Shown here in pieces: positions 47,481 to 64,000 of a stretch of DNA of 64,000 bases (its first letter is position 1; the number at the start of each line of letters is the position of its first letter). Position numbers and translations under genes: made by a program. The notes under the pieces are model-generated. The model ran no database searches. It was given only the letters and a program-made list of their open reading frames with translations, and was not told the DNA's origin. Source of the DNA: Cryptomeria japonica (taxonomy: Eukaryota; Streptophyta; Pinopsida; Cupressales; Cupressaceae); NCBI RefSeq assembly GCF_030272615.1, contig NC_081405.1, positions 572,073,752 to 572,137,751 of the forward strand. The letters are read 5' to 3'.

Positions 47481-48315
47481 CTGAAAGACTGAAAGGAAAT
47501 GTTGAATTGACAAGTGATACCCTTGAAATAAATTTCTTGCCTTAAAGCATTCACAAAGCTTGATGTTGCTTGATAAGGGTTAATGCATGCCTTCATTTGT
47601 GGAGGAACAAATAAACTTTATCACGATTTCTCAACTTGAATTCTTGATTTCAGATCTCTCGAATTCCTTGAAGATGCCTAATTGAATTTCTTAATTGGAG
47701 TGATGAGAGAATGGATGCTTGTAGAGAGATATTGAATTGAGGGGGAGGGAGTTGTATTTATATAGAAAATGCACATTTTGGGTTTAAATTTTGAAGAAGA
47801 CTAACATCGAAGAGCATTTTTTTGCTCTACATTTTCACGACCATTATAGATTTAAATTTGGGCTTGAAAAGGTTAGACTAAGGTGCTAAGCACCATAGTC
47901 CTGGTTTTATGAGCCAAACCATGGTCAGTGAGCTTAGGATTGTGTCGGCCTTCCAAATTTGGCCATGGATTGAACATAATTAGTCATGAATCAAGATATG
48001 AGGGACAACCACCAAAGAACCCAAAATGAGTGTGAAATTGTAGAGGGATACAATTTATGACACTACATTTAGCCCTCACTCTAGTGGGAGTGTGACCTTA
48101 CACTCATACTCTTAATAAAGTACAACATATAAATACTTTCTCCAAGATATCAAAGAGACAATAAAACACCAAGCCCCCAAGACTTAGGATCTTATCTATC
48201 TAAAATAACAAGATAAAAGAAGAAACATGATCAACATAGGCTACACATACACATGGAGTATGCAATGAAAATTAAGGGTATGTCATCTAGGACTAGTAAG
48301 GGATGCTTACTAGGA

Positions 48316-48453
<138 letters not shown>

Positions 48454-50529
48454 GTTATGTTAGTTGAATCTTGCTAAAGAATACTGTTATCCAATTTAGT
48501 CCTTGGGTCAAAATTGCATCTAAGGGCTTTCATTTTTACTTTGTTTTTATCCTGGACTAAGTTTAGTATCATTGGCACTCCCTTGGTTAAGTCAAGTAAA
48601 AAATGTTTGTGTTTGGTTTTAAGAGTTTCTTATATGTCAATATGATTTATGTATTCCAAGTGTTAAAGGCCCTTGGTCTTAATTTCAAATGCCAAAGTTG
48701 CCTTTATTATATTCCTTGGAAAAAAATTTCCAAAAAAAAAACAAGGAAATGTAAAATCACACGAGCTTTCACTTGGGAGGGAATTCCAAATGTTGTAAAA
48801 CCTTTCAAAAACCCTAAGATCAGCTCTAACTCGTGGTTAAATGACTAAATGTTCAAGTTTCTTAAAGAGTTAATTGAATGTTTAAAGAGGAAAAGCCCTA
48901 ATTTCATGTTAATGGTTCTTCATGGCCTCCAACGATGGACAACTCTCAAATGAAAGCAATAGTTTTGGAAGTTTTTCTCCATGATTTTACAAACCAACAA
49001 GAAGTTCTAAATACATGAGGAGAAATTGCATTCATTTTAAGAAGTAGAGCAACAAAAAGATAGCCATGTTCTCAGCCATCAACGATAGATAGCAATGAGT
49101 TTTTTGAAAGAAGGTAGAGTTTTAATAAAAAACTTACGGGTTCTAATGCATTGTTGTGGTCCTTTATTATTTAATGCATTTTCATGGATTCTTCAAAAAG
49201 ATACAATGAATGCTATCGTAGATCCTCAGATTGCTTCATGAAATATTTTCAAGACAGATTCTCATATGATATATGTTGTGCCCTATATGAAGTGATTATC
49301 TTCCTTCATTTGCCTTATCAAAAGCATTCATATTTCTTCAAAATGCTTTCCACTTTGTTTTGTATGTTTTCTTTCTATTTGTTCTTTGAATGGTAATGGG
49401 TAACTGTTAAGAGGGTTTCTATTTATTTCAAGGAGTAAATACAGAGCAATCATTTGAAAACTATCACAATATAGTGACATTCACAAATTCAAATGAAGAC
49501 ATTCAAAGAAGAGAAGAGAAGATCTCGTTATATTAGAGCATCCCAAACTCCATTGTGCCCATGCTAAAGATGTGATACATACAACAACCTGTACAACTCA
49601 ACCCAAACATGATAGAGAGGAAGCAAGATAAAGTCCCTTCCATGAAGAGAACGGTTCATACAAGGGAGTTATGACTGTTCAATAAAAGACATCTTTGTGG
49701 TTTAGGGATAGTCAAAAGAAGACTGTATAAGGAGATCTCAGCCCTAAGATAGAGTGAGCACCAAAGACATCAAAGATTCATGAAGATTGTGAGATTAGAT
49801 TGGCATCAAAAACAACCATGAAGGTAGTCTTAATACAAGTAATAGTGTAGCATGATTTGTAGTCATAGAGATCTTTGCCAAAGTATAGTCCATAGAGTTG
49901 TTCAAGGTCAAAAGAGTTGTTACCCCTCTATTTTAATTTTGAAATCGCTCCCCTTTGGTCACGAAGTTAGTCATTTCCTGAAGTCATGTCGTGCATCACA
50001 CTCCTTTTCTAAGTCAGTCGTGGAGTTGGGGAGTTCTAAAAAGCCCTGATCACCCGACGCCTCCTATCTTGTGTTTGGTCGCTCTATCGCGGGTTGTAAA
50101 AAGTTCACAAGCCCCAACCTTAGGTTCATAAGTTGGTGCTTTCCCCAACCAAGCGACATGTCAAATCTTTCCTAGGTTTCATATGTACTAACACTACATC
50201 TTTGTGCCAGGTTTTATATGTACTAACACTACTTGCCTTGTCAACAAGAATAAGCCGAATCAAGGCACCGTTTAAAAAGGCAAAGTAAATGCGACATTTA
50301 AGGCATGTCACATCAATTAAGTACATGAACAGGGTGGCGAATGATTTTTGAACTAGCCTCCATTTTTTTGAGTTCTCTAAGTGTATCATCTAGCTTGGGC
50401 TCATACAGGGTATAATACTAAATCAGTTGGCGGATGTGCAAGACACAGTGACAAAGCTATTAAATTTTGAAACCTTTTTGCAAGAGCTAGAGACAAGAAA
50501 GAGAACTACGTTCCGTGAGAAAATTGTGT

Positions 50530-53471
50530 AGTGTGGTTTGGCCTTCGTAACTAGTTTTCCATTTGCTGTTCCTTGCATAGATTTGGTTGTTGCTTGCTCT
50601 GAGATATATCATCTTGAGACTCAAGAAATTTGGGTGAAAGGTGGTAGAGTGATCGCGCGAATTAACCCTTAAAGCATTTCTCATGCTTTGTGTCTCCCTG
50701 AAAAAGAAGCGGCTGACAACATGTCTGTGTTGGCTGGTGAAGAGTACTTTCACGTGCATGGTGACTTCTGCATGATTTGTATAGCAATGAACTGGCTTAA
50801 TTCATAAAAAGGAGGTAAGTCTCAAATACCCACTAAACTTACAAGGATGCATTTTAAAGATGCAGTTGCAGAAGTCATAGTCCTATTGCATCGCGTCGTG
50901 GGTAGTAATTCTACTGAGTTTTTCAAATTTTGGATGTGTCATTTCATCCTCACTATCTGTGCTCTCGAAAGTTTCATTGATTGGGCCTCTATCATTAGTT
51001 TTCACCTGAATGAGCAATTGAGGAATTTCCGCTAGTCCCTTGCTTTCCATATGTGCTCATATCTTGTTTACATTCTTGCTAGTCAAGAGTCTGCTTGGCT
51101 AGGTCTAGAGCTTCATCACCCTTCCCTTGTTTTGACACCTGTTTATCAAAAAATTCCTTAGCTGACCCTGCGGAAGAGCACACATGCTTTTTCCTGCGTC
51201 AATGATGCATTCTCAATGAGTTTGGTCAGAAAATTGGAAGGAAACCCTGACTTATAGTTTTCTCGTGTTTCTGCTGACTTTGTGATGAAATTTGGAAGCT
51301 TTTTCACCCAATTCAACCGATTCTCATATCTTATCTAATTGGTGGTTTTGAGGAGCTACTGAAACTGCCTCGTTTTCCCTCTGATTATGTTGTGTTTTTA
51401 GAAGTCTTCCGCCAGATGTCTGTTGTGAATGTGAAGTATCAAAATATGGGAAAGAGGGGATATCCCTTTCCATAGTCCACCAGTGTCTTTTTCTGTAAAA
51501 CTAATGGTGCTACTAAGGCAATGGGAACACTTTTGGAGAAATTTCATTTTTCATTGTCATCAACCAAAGGCAGCTTCTACTGTAAAGGGTATGTGAGGCA
51601 CCATTTATATGGAGCTAAAGGTTACATGCATCGTCCTGAGCTTGAAGATTTTTGGGAGGATTGTTTAGATGATGCTGAAGTGTTCAGAAGAAGCTACATG
51701 AGGTTCTCCTTGCAACAAATTCACACCCTTGGTGTTTCCTTCAATTTCTTAGATGATGTTACCGAAGATGAGGTCATCATTGACCCAGACTACCATACTG
51801 TTGCTAATGCGGTCTCTTTGGAAGTTGACTAGTCCAAAGAAGAAGTTTCAGACTTGATGGTCCATACTGCTCTGATGTTAAGAAGAGCCTCCGATTGACT
51901 AAATGGAAAATGGAAGCAACATGTTAGTTCTTCTCAAGGTCAAAAATCATCATCTTGCAGAGGGCATGGGATAGTTTCTTCCACCCCTTCTAAAACACCA
52001 GCAACCAGGTCAACAAATAAACCTTTGAGCATAAGATCTCAATTAGGTGGTGATGGAAAAAAGCCAGAAGAGACCACTGCTCGGCTTAAATCCACTTGCG
52101 AACAAGTTGACCGAGCTACAACACTCAAAGGAAAATCATGCCTCTTTGATTCTGAGGGTATATATCAACAAATCATTGATGATTAGTCTTTTTCTGCACT
52201 ACTTGAAATCCCTTCCTCCCTTGTGCAAAGCACCCCTGGTATTACCAATAATGAATCAAAATTTGAGATGGCTTCTCCAACTTGGTTGATGTTAAAGGTT
52301 GAGAAGAAAAGAAAGGTTTAGACCCCTATCTCTATTGAAATTGTCACAACTACATTGTTATTGCAAAGATCTCGTAAGCCTAAGAAAGCTAAACAGATGT
52401 CTCGAATTGTCTTTGATCTTGCTTTTGACCACAAAATCCTAGAGATTTATGATCCTGTTGGGAATGTGGATGCAAGTGATGTAACTGAGAAGGATTATAA
52501 GACCAATCATGTAGATATGGGACCCTCCACCTTGTAGGGGGACGTCTATTGTGTTGACTACTCTGTTCATGCATTAATTAAAAGAGCACATGAACAAAAG
52601 AAGAAGAATCTTGAGCTCCAATCTTAGGTATAATCTTTGAAGGATTTCATTTCATCTTTTATAAATTCTACTATTGGAGAGTCTTTGAGCTCACAGGTGC
52701 AGGGGATTGAACCAGACACTGTAAGGAAAGTGAAAGGTAACTTGGGGTATGCCAAAGTTGCCACTAATAAGATCGATGAAATGTATGGTGTTGGTGTAGG
52801 TTATGTCACTAAGGTCAAGGTGCTATATGTAAATATATGGAACAAAAGAAAGGAGTTGTTAACAAAACTACAACAGGTCAGAAAAAACATGAGAGTATCT
52901 TTGTGCTCTCAAGAGAAGTCACAGAGCTTATGTCATTGGGCCACACCATATTGACCATTAAGAAAATAGCTGAACATCCAAATGAGATTAATCCTATTTG
53001 GTGTGATGCACTAGATTGGAAAGAGAAGATCTATTGTGATTATATTGATGATATTGATAATGCCCTGAGACATTACTTAAGTGACTTGCTGAAAATCAAA
53101 GAAAATCTCTGCACTTTGGATGTTGAGCTCATGGATAGTTTCGAGGAAAATGTATTGGAAATCAGTGAAATGATACACCAATTCAGAGATAATTATCAAA
53201 AGAATGTTAGAGATCCTCAGAGCATGCCCATGGAATCCTTTAAAATATTGGGTAGCCTACAAACACACGCTTCTACTTTTGAATCTAAGATGGATGAAAT
53301 GCACAAGAATATAGAAGCTACTGATGGGTTGGTTGCAAAGTGGAGAACAAGGCTGCAGATCACCACTATACCTGAGGACCTGAAAATGGAGCCAACTGTG
53401 AACAAGCACCGTGAATACATGCAAAGGATCAAAGCACAGGAGGCAACATATGTCGAACATGAGGGGGAGAT
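50530..53471 (+). pseudogene. Divergent HL-type protein gene (copy D)
   Basis: This is a distant relative of the copy A-C protein, on the + strand. The order of landmarks is conserved: PCIDLVVACSEIYHLETQEI then ISHALCLPEKEA (50.57-50.71 kb, matching the C-x-ELM-ECARHYDP and EEAI-EAF-LPE region of B); FFKFWMCHFIL and IDWASIISFHLNEQLRNF (50.92-51.03 kb, matching WMFYFI and IHWARMISHCLDVQLRRL); HMCSYLVYIL (after a TAG); a segment near 51.6-51.8 kb; then a C-terminal helical region in two overlapping frames (52637-52954 and 52837-53478) ending HEGEIV at a TAA (53476-53478). Stops and frameshifts break it throughout. The coding end overlaps a purine tract abutting the LTR at 53472. Function unknown. 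Confidence 0.6.
53459..53471 (+). promoter_or_regulatory. Polypurine tract before LTR
   Basis: The run ATGAGGGGGAGAT lies directly before TGTTTAAGATG, the proposed LTR start. This is the usual plus-strand primer arrangement of LTR elements. It overlaps the end of the copy D frame. Confidence 0.55.
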
Positions 53472-54550
53472 TGTTTAAGATGAAGAACCAAGAGCTGAAT
53501 AGGTGGGGGCAGTCTCTTGTTTTATGTTTTAATTACTTTTCTTGATCATTGGATGGTCGGGGAAGGCCTAAAGACTTTTAAAATAATGGTTTCCTTCAAG
53601 AAACCGTTATCTTTCATTTTTTAAATATCTAGACTGTATTTCTAATCAAGATCTTTTGGTCAAACTTTGTTTTTCTCATTAGAGCAAAATTTTTTATGCA
53701 TGGGATTGTCTGCTATTTTTAATATAGAAGAACTACTAGTGGTTTTTCATATATTTATAAGCTTTGAATTATGGTGTATGGATGCTTTTCTATTCTTTGA
53801 AATGGATGTCAATTGGTGAATTTATATTGAAATGGTAGATGATTTGTTATTTTAGTTGCTGCAGAATATTAGCCGTGAGTGGTGTTTTGTAGTAGCTTTA
53901 TTTTAAAATCTGAAAAATTCAAAAAATAGTAGTTAGTATTGTGAATGCCTTTATAAAGCTTTCTGGTTAAAAGCTCTTTCCCTATTTGCTTTTGGGTTAA
54001 AAGCATGTGAGTTTTTTGTCTATTCATTGAAAATCATTAGAAGGCAACTGCCACCTTGCAAAATAAGCAGAGAATCAACCAGTTCATATTTTGTTAGGCT
54101 AGTTCAATTGTTGTTACATTTGTCATCTTCGTGGGCGTGAGAATATAGAGTTAGGTGACAAATCTATTAATTTGGATTGTAGTCTGGATTTCTATGTAGT
54201 CAGTGAGACTCCTTTTGTGATGAGCAGTGCGCTCAGGCTATTGGCCTTCCTGCAAGTGTAGGCCCCTCAATTGGAATTCACATACTTACGACAGAAGTAT
54301 TATTTGACTATGGGTAGGCTTTCCACCGTGGTTTTTCCCTTTACCAGGTTTTCCACGTATAAATCTTGGTGTCATGTGGATGGTATTTATTCTATGATTA
54401 TTGTTTATGCTTAATTGGTTTAACTGCTATTCCAGTATTTGGTTTAAGCATTCTGATATTAAAGTTTTAATTGCTTAAGGTTCCAGTAATTTGAGACAAC
54501 TGATTCACCCCCCTTCTCAGTTGTCTTCTGGTTATTTGAACTGTCTAACA
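53472..54550 (+). mobile_element. LTR of about 1,079 bp between copy D and a Copia
   Basis: The left end TGTTTAAGATG follows a polypurine tract and the right end GTCTAACA is followed by a Met-tRNA primer binding site, so the segment behaves as a 3' LTR for what is on its left and as a 5' LTR for the Copia on its right. The left boundary is inferred. An alternative start at 53518 (TGTTTTATG) is possible. The other LTR of the Copia lies beyond the window, so LTR identity cannot be checked. Confidence 0.55.
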
Positions 54551-54551
54551 A

Positions 54552-54564
54552 TTGGTATTAGAGC
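54552..54564 (+). promoter_or_regulatory. Primer binding site (initiator tRNA-Met type)
   Basis: TTGGTATTAGAGC directly follows the LTR end at 54550. It differs by one base from the plant Met-tRNA complement TGGTATCAGAGC. Confidence 0.75.
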
Positions 54565-54608
54565 ATTGGTCCTCTTTGTAGAAAGCTTAGCCGCTTGAGG
54601 AAGATCCT

Positions 54609-56013
54609 ATGGCGACTAACAACTCAAGTTCATCCAGTTCTTCTGGAGCTATCTTTCAGAGGGATATCCCTAGGCTTGATGGAACAAATTACACAGTATG
54701 GAAGATTCATATGGAGACTCATTTGAGATGTCTTGGCAAGGAGATTTGGGAGATCACATAGAATGGTGTTACATGTTATAATCCGGCATCTGGAAATCCT
54801 CCTCTGACAAACTTGGACAAGGAGCTTGAGAATGATTGTAGAGCAAGAGAAGTCCTCTTGTGCACACTTTCTGATCAACAAATAATGGGATTGACCAACA
54901 AATCATCTGGAAAGGCTATATGGGATAAGTTGGAGACTCTTAATGAAGGTGAACCTACAGTGAAGATTGCTAAACTTGATGGTTACCGGGTGAGATATGA
55001 AAACCTGAAGATGGAAGAAGATGAAAGGATTACTGCATTCATGGAAAGGGTAAATGAGATTGTTATGAGAATTCAATGTTGTGGTGGAACTCTGAGTGAA
55101 GATGAAATTGTTTCTAAAGTTTTGAGAGCCCTACACCGGCTTGCAAGATGAAGGCTACTGCTATTAATGAATTGAGAACAATGGATAATACATCTGTCAA
55201 CATATATACCTTGGTTGGGAAATTATCTACTTTTGAGCTTGAAGAATTTGGACCTTTTGGAGCTGTGAAGACTGAACCTGCTTTTCATGCATCTGCATCA
55301 GCAACTGGTAAGCAAGATTGGAAAGCTTTGTATGCAAAGGAATTGGATGATATGAAGAGAGAAGATGATGAGTTTGAGCAACTTGAAGCACTATTTGCTA
55401 GAAGAGTACCTAAAGGACCGGTGCGAAGTAAGTATGAAGGAAAATCACCTTTTAAATGCTTTGCATGTAATAAGATTGGTCATTTTGCATCTAGATGTCC
55501 TGAAAGGAATCGAAGATTTGAAGAAAGAGTTAGAAGATATTTTAAACCTAACCCTGGATATCAGAACAAGTATAAGTACAGGAAAAATAGAGACAAATCA
55601 TGCTACATAGCAGATGAGGAAGACATTACTGATTCTGATGATGGATCGACAAAAGACTCTGCTAGTGGTTCCAACAATGGGAAGGAATGGGTGTTCTTGG
55701 CTATCAAGGAAGATGTTCCGACACTGGAAGAGAATGTACCTGAAGAGAAGGAACTTGCTGCTACAATTGAAGACAAGGATGAATGGGTAATTGATAGTGG
55801 TTTTTCACATCATATGACTAGAGATAAAGGGAAGTTTCTATCTTTGCAAGAATTTGATGGCTGTCTAGTTAGATTTGGAGATGACAAAGCATGTATGATC
55901 AAAGGAAAAGGAACTCTATCATTGGATGGTAAGAAAAATATTGACAATGTTTATTATGTTCAACGTTTAAGGCGTAATCTTTTGAGTGTAGGACAATTGG
56001 TGGATAAGGGATT
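54609..56013 (+). pseudogene. Ty1/copia gag and protease (5' part of split Copia)
   Basis: The Copia polyprotein start is at ATG 54609 (MATNNSSSS), 45 bp past the primer binding site. Gag contains RLDGTNYTVWKIHMETHL, a TAG at about 54760, then ERITAFMERVNEIV. A frameshift near 55140 separates it from the next open stretch (55148-56026). The zinc knuckle is CFACNKIGHFASRC (55457-55498), a clean CX2CX4HX4C. The protease active site is WVIDSGFSHHMTRDKGKF near 55.79 kb with DSG intact. It ends in LLSVGQLVDKGF, where the LTR element at 56014 is inserted. After removal of that element the Copia text continues at 62001 (QLQFKDGK). Confidence 0.9.
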
Positions 56014-61995
<5,982 letters not shown>

Positions 61996-62000
61996 GGATT

Positions 62001-63325
62001 TCAATTACAATTCAAGGATGGAAAATGCAAAATCATTAACAGATCTGGTTTAGAAATTGCAACCAATACATAGACAAAAGGTAATTTATTTCATTTGAAT
62101 TCCGGTGAGAAGATATGTTTGATTACATAGATTGATGAGAGTAGGCTATGACACAAAAGGCTGTGTCATGTGAATTTTGATTGCATCGTGAAGATTTGTT
62201 CAACTAAGGTAGTTAGAGATATACCTAAGATTATGAAGCCCTATAATATGGTATGTAAAGAATGTCAAATGGGGAACAGGTCAGAACCTCTTTTAGAAGT
62301 ATACAAGATAAATATAATGTTGTTCTTGATCTTATTCATACGGATTTGTGTGGCCCTGCTAGAGTTAAAAGTTTTCAAGGTGATAGATATTTCATGCTAA
62401 TCATTGATGATTATTCTAGAATGATGTGGGTTACTTTTCTAAGGAAAAATATGAAGCATTTGAAAAGTTTAAATTTTTTAAAACTAAAGTGGAAACTGAG
62501 ACATGATTGAAGATTAAATGTTTGAGGTCAGATCATGGTGGAGAATTTAGATCTGGTGAGTTTAATAAATTTTGTGAGAAGCATGGTATAAGAAGCCAAT
62601 TTTCTGCTCCTCGAACACCTCAACAGAATGGAGTAGTAGAATGGAAGAACAAAAATATCTTGGATGCTGCTAGAACAATGATGATGGAAGCTAGTCTACC
62701 CCATATCTATTGGAGAGAAGCATTGAGCACAGTGGTTTATACATTCAATAGAGTACATATCAAAGGAGAAACCGATAAGACACCTTATCAGTTATGGTTT
62801 GGAAATATACCTACAGTTAACTATTTCAGAACCTTTGGTAGTAAATGTTATATCAGGAGAGATGATATCATTGAAAAATTTGATCCTAGATATGATGAAG
62901 GCATATTTATTGGTTATTCTAATGAAAACAAGGCATATAGATGTTATAACAAGAGATTGCAGAGAATTGTGGAAAGTGCTAATGTCAAAGTGGATGAGCT
63001 GAATAGAGGTCAAATTAGAGTTTATGAGAAGGAATCGACAAAGGAAATGATTATATATGAACCAGTAGCACCTTTACTAAAACAAAGTGTTGAACCAGTT
63101 ACTCCGATAGTATTAGAAAATTATATAGTAACTGAAGAACCAGGAAGAGGAACAGAGAGTCAGAAGACTCCTAGGTATGTGAGATTAAATCATTCAGAAG
63201 ATCAGATCATTGGGGATAAGAACAATGGAGTAATGACAAGAAGAAGATTGACAACTAATGATGTATGTCTAATTTCTCAAGTTGAATTGACATTAGTAAT
63301 TGAGGCATGTAAAGATGTATATTAG
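62001..63325 (+). pseudogene. Ty1/copia integrase (3' part of split Copia)
   Basis: This continues the Copia interrupted at 56014. It starts with QLQFKDGKCKIINRSG, then GAG-pre-integrase (SRLWHKRLCHVNFDCIVKI, 62.14-62.2 kb). The integrase core has all three catalytic residues: Asp in HTDLCGP (62343-62345), Asp in RSDHGGEF (62531-62533) and Glu in NGVVEWKN (62639-62641), with the DD35E spacing. The C-terminal part reads TFGSKCYIRRDD and GIFIGYSNENKAYRCYN. Stops near 62070 and 62508 and a frameshift near 62.28 kb break it. The Met-initiated stretch from 62507 is an internal fragment, not a real start. Confidence 0.88.
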
Positions 63326-64000
63326 TTGAAAGCTATGGAAGAATAATTAGATTAGATTGAGAAAAATAACACATGGACTTTGGTTCCCTGACCTAAAAAT
63401 AAGAATGTTATTGGAACTAAATGGTTTTTTAGGAATAAATTGAATGTGGATGGTGAAGTTGTAAGGAATAAGGCTAGATTGGTTTGTAAAGGATATTCTC
63501 AAAAGGAAGGAATTGATTATGGAGAAACTTTTGCACCTGTAGCTAGGATTGAAGCTATGAGATTATTTCTTGCTTATGCTGATCACAAAAACTACAAGGT
63601 TTATCAGATGGATGTTAAGTGTGCATTTTTTAATGGGGGTCTTGATGAGGAAGTTTATATTGAGCAACCTGATGGTTTTTCACTATCAAATGATACAAAC
63701 ATGGTTTTTAGGTTAAAGAAAGATTTATATGGATTGAAACAAGCACCTAGAGCTTGGTATGCAAGGTTGGATAAATATCTTTTGAATCTCGATTTTACTA
63801 AGGGTATTGCTGACAATAATTTATATTATAAGATCACTGATGATGATATACTGATTATTGAAGTATTTGTTGATGACATTATTTTGGGAGGTGAAGATAA
63901 GTTATGTATGGAATTTTATAAGAATATGGAGAAAGAATTTGAAATGTCTATGATTGGGGAAATGAATTTTTTCTTAGGTTTCCAGATTACTCAAACTGAT
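63326..64000 (+). pseudogene. Ty1/copia reverse transcriptase, cut by window end
   Basis: This is in the same frame as the integrase. After stops at 63323-63325, 63344-63346, 63353-63355 and 63389-63391 the frame stays open to the window edge. Motifs: [92 protein letters not shown], and the catalytic box [10 protein letters not shown] near 63.87 kb. RNase H and the 3' LTR would lie beyond the window. Confidence 0.88.

Overview
This is plant nuclear DNA, most likely from a conifer or other gymnosperm. One host gene is visible: the last four coding exons of COG7 (conserved oligomeric Golgi complex subunit 7), on the + strand. They are spread over 23.7 kb by introns of 3.8 kb, 18.3 kb and 101 bp. 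The 10.7 kb upstream of the first visible exon must also lie in COG7 (the exon begins mid-protein), so it is probably another very long intron. Nearly everything else is nested, decayed retroelement DNA. The lineage assignment is inferred from intron size and repeat content.

Layout. 1-9779: at least four nested copies of an unfamiliar element family, called here the hairpin-leader (HL) family: copy F ends at 193, copy A is 194-2047 plus 8040-9300, copy B (2048-8039, minus strand) sits inside A, and copy E ends at 9779. 10757-34485: COG7 exons. Their introns hold two LTR-like blocks with TGTAAYGTCCCC ends, a decayed minus-strand Copia (18.5-22.9 kb), two more HL copies (C2 and C, minus strand) and a 306-bp TRIM inside C. 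35.3-38.1 kb: a second decayed Copia. 38.1-42.2 kb: unidentified coding remnants. 42222-44436: a non-coding LTR element with intact ends. 44.5-46.9 kb: a Ty3/gypsy pol relic. 46.9-50.5 kb: little recognisable. 50.5-53.5 kb: copy D, a divergent relative of the HL protein. 53472-64000: an LTR and a Copia (gag, protease, integrase, RT) split by a 5,982-bp non-coding LTR element.

The most interesting content is the HL family. Copy B has both ends and a 5-bp target duplication (GGTAC), and removing it restores A's reading frame. It begins TG and ends CA but has no direct terminal repeats. Its order is a leader with 12 copies of a 33-nt hairpin spaced mostly 166 bp apart, then a protein frame of unknown function, then a palindromic telo-box and TATA box, then a terminal segment with a subterminal hairpin whose arms covary between copies. 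One reading is a giant solo LTR whose U3 carries the protein gene and leader. Another is a new non-autonomous element type with asymmetric ends. A second notable item is a 306-bp TRIM whose LTRs carry a tRNA-like fold with good A and B boxes.

All comparisons were made by eye between copies in the window or against remembered family features. No database search was run.
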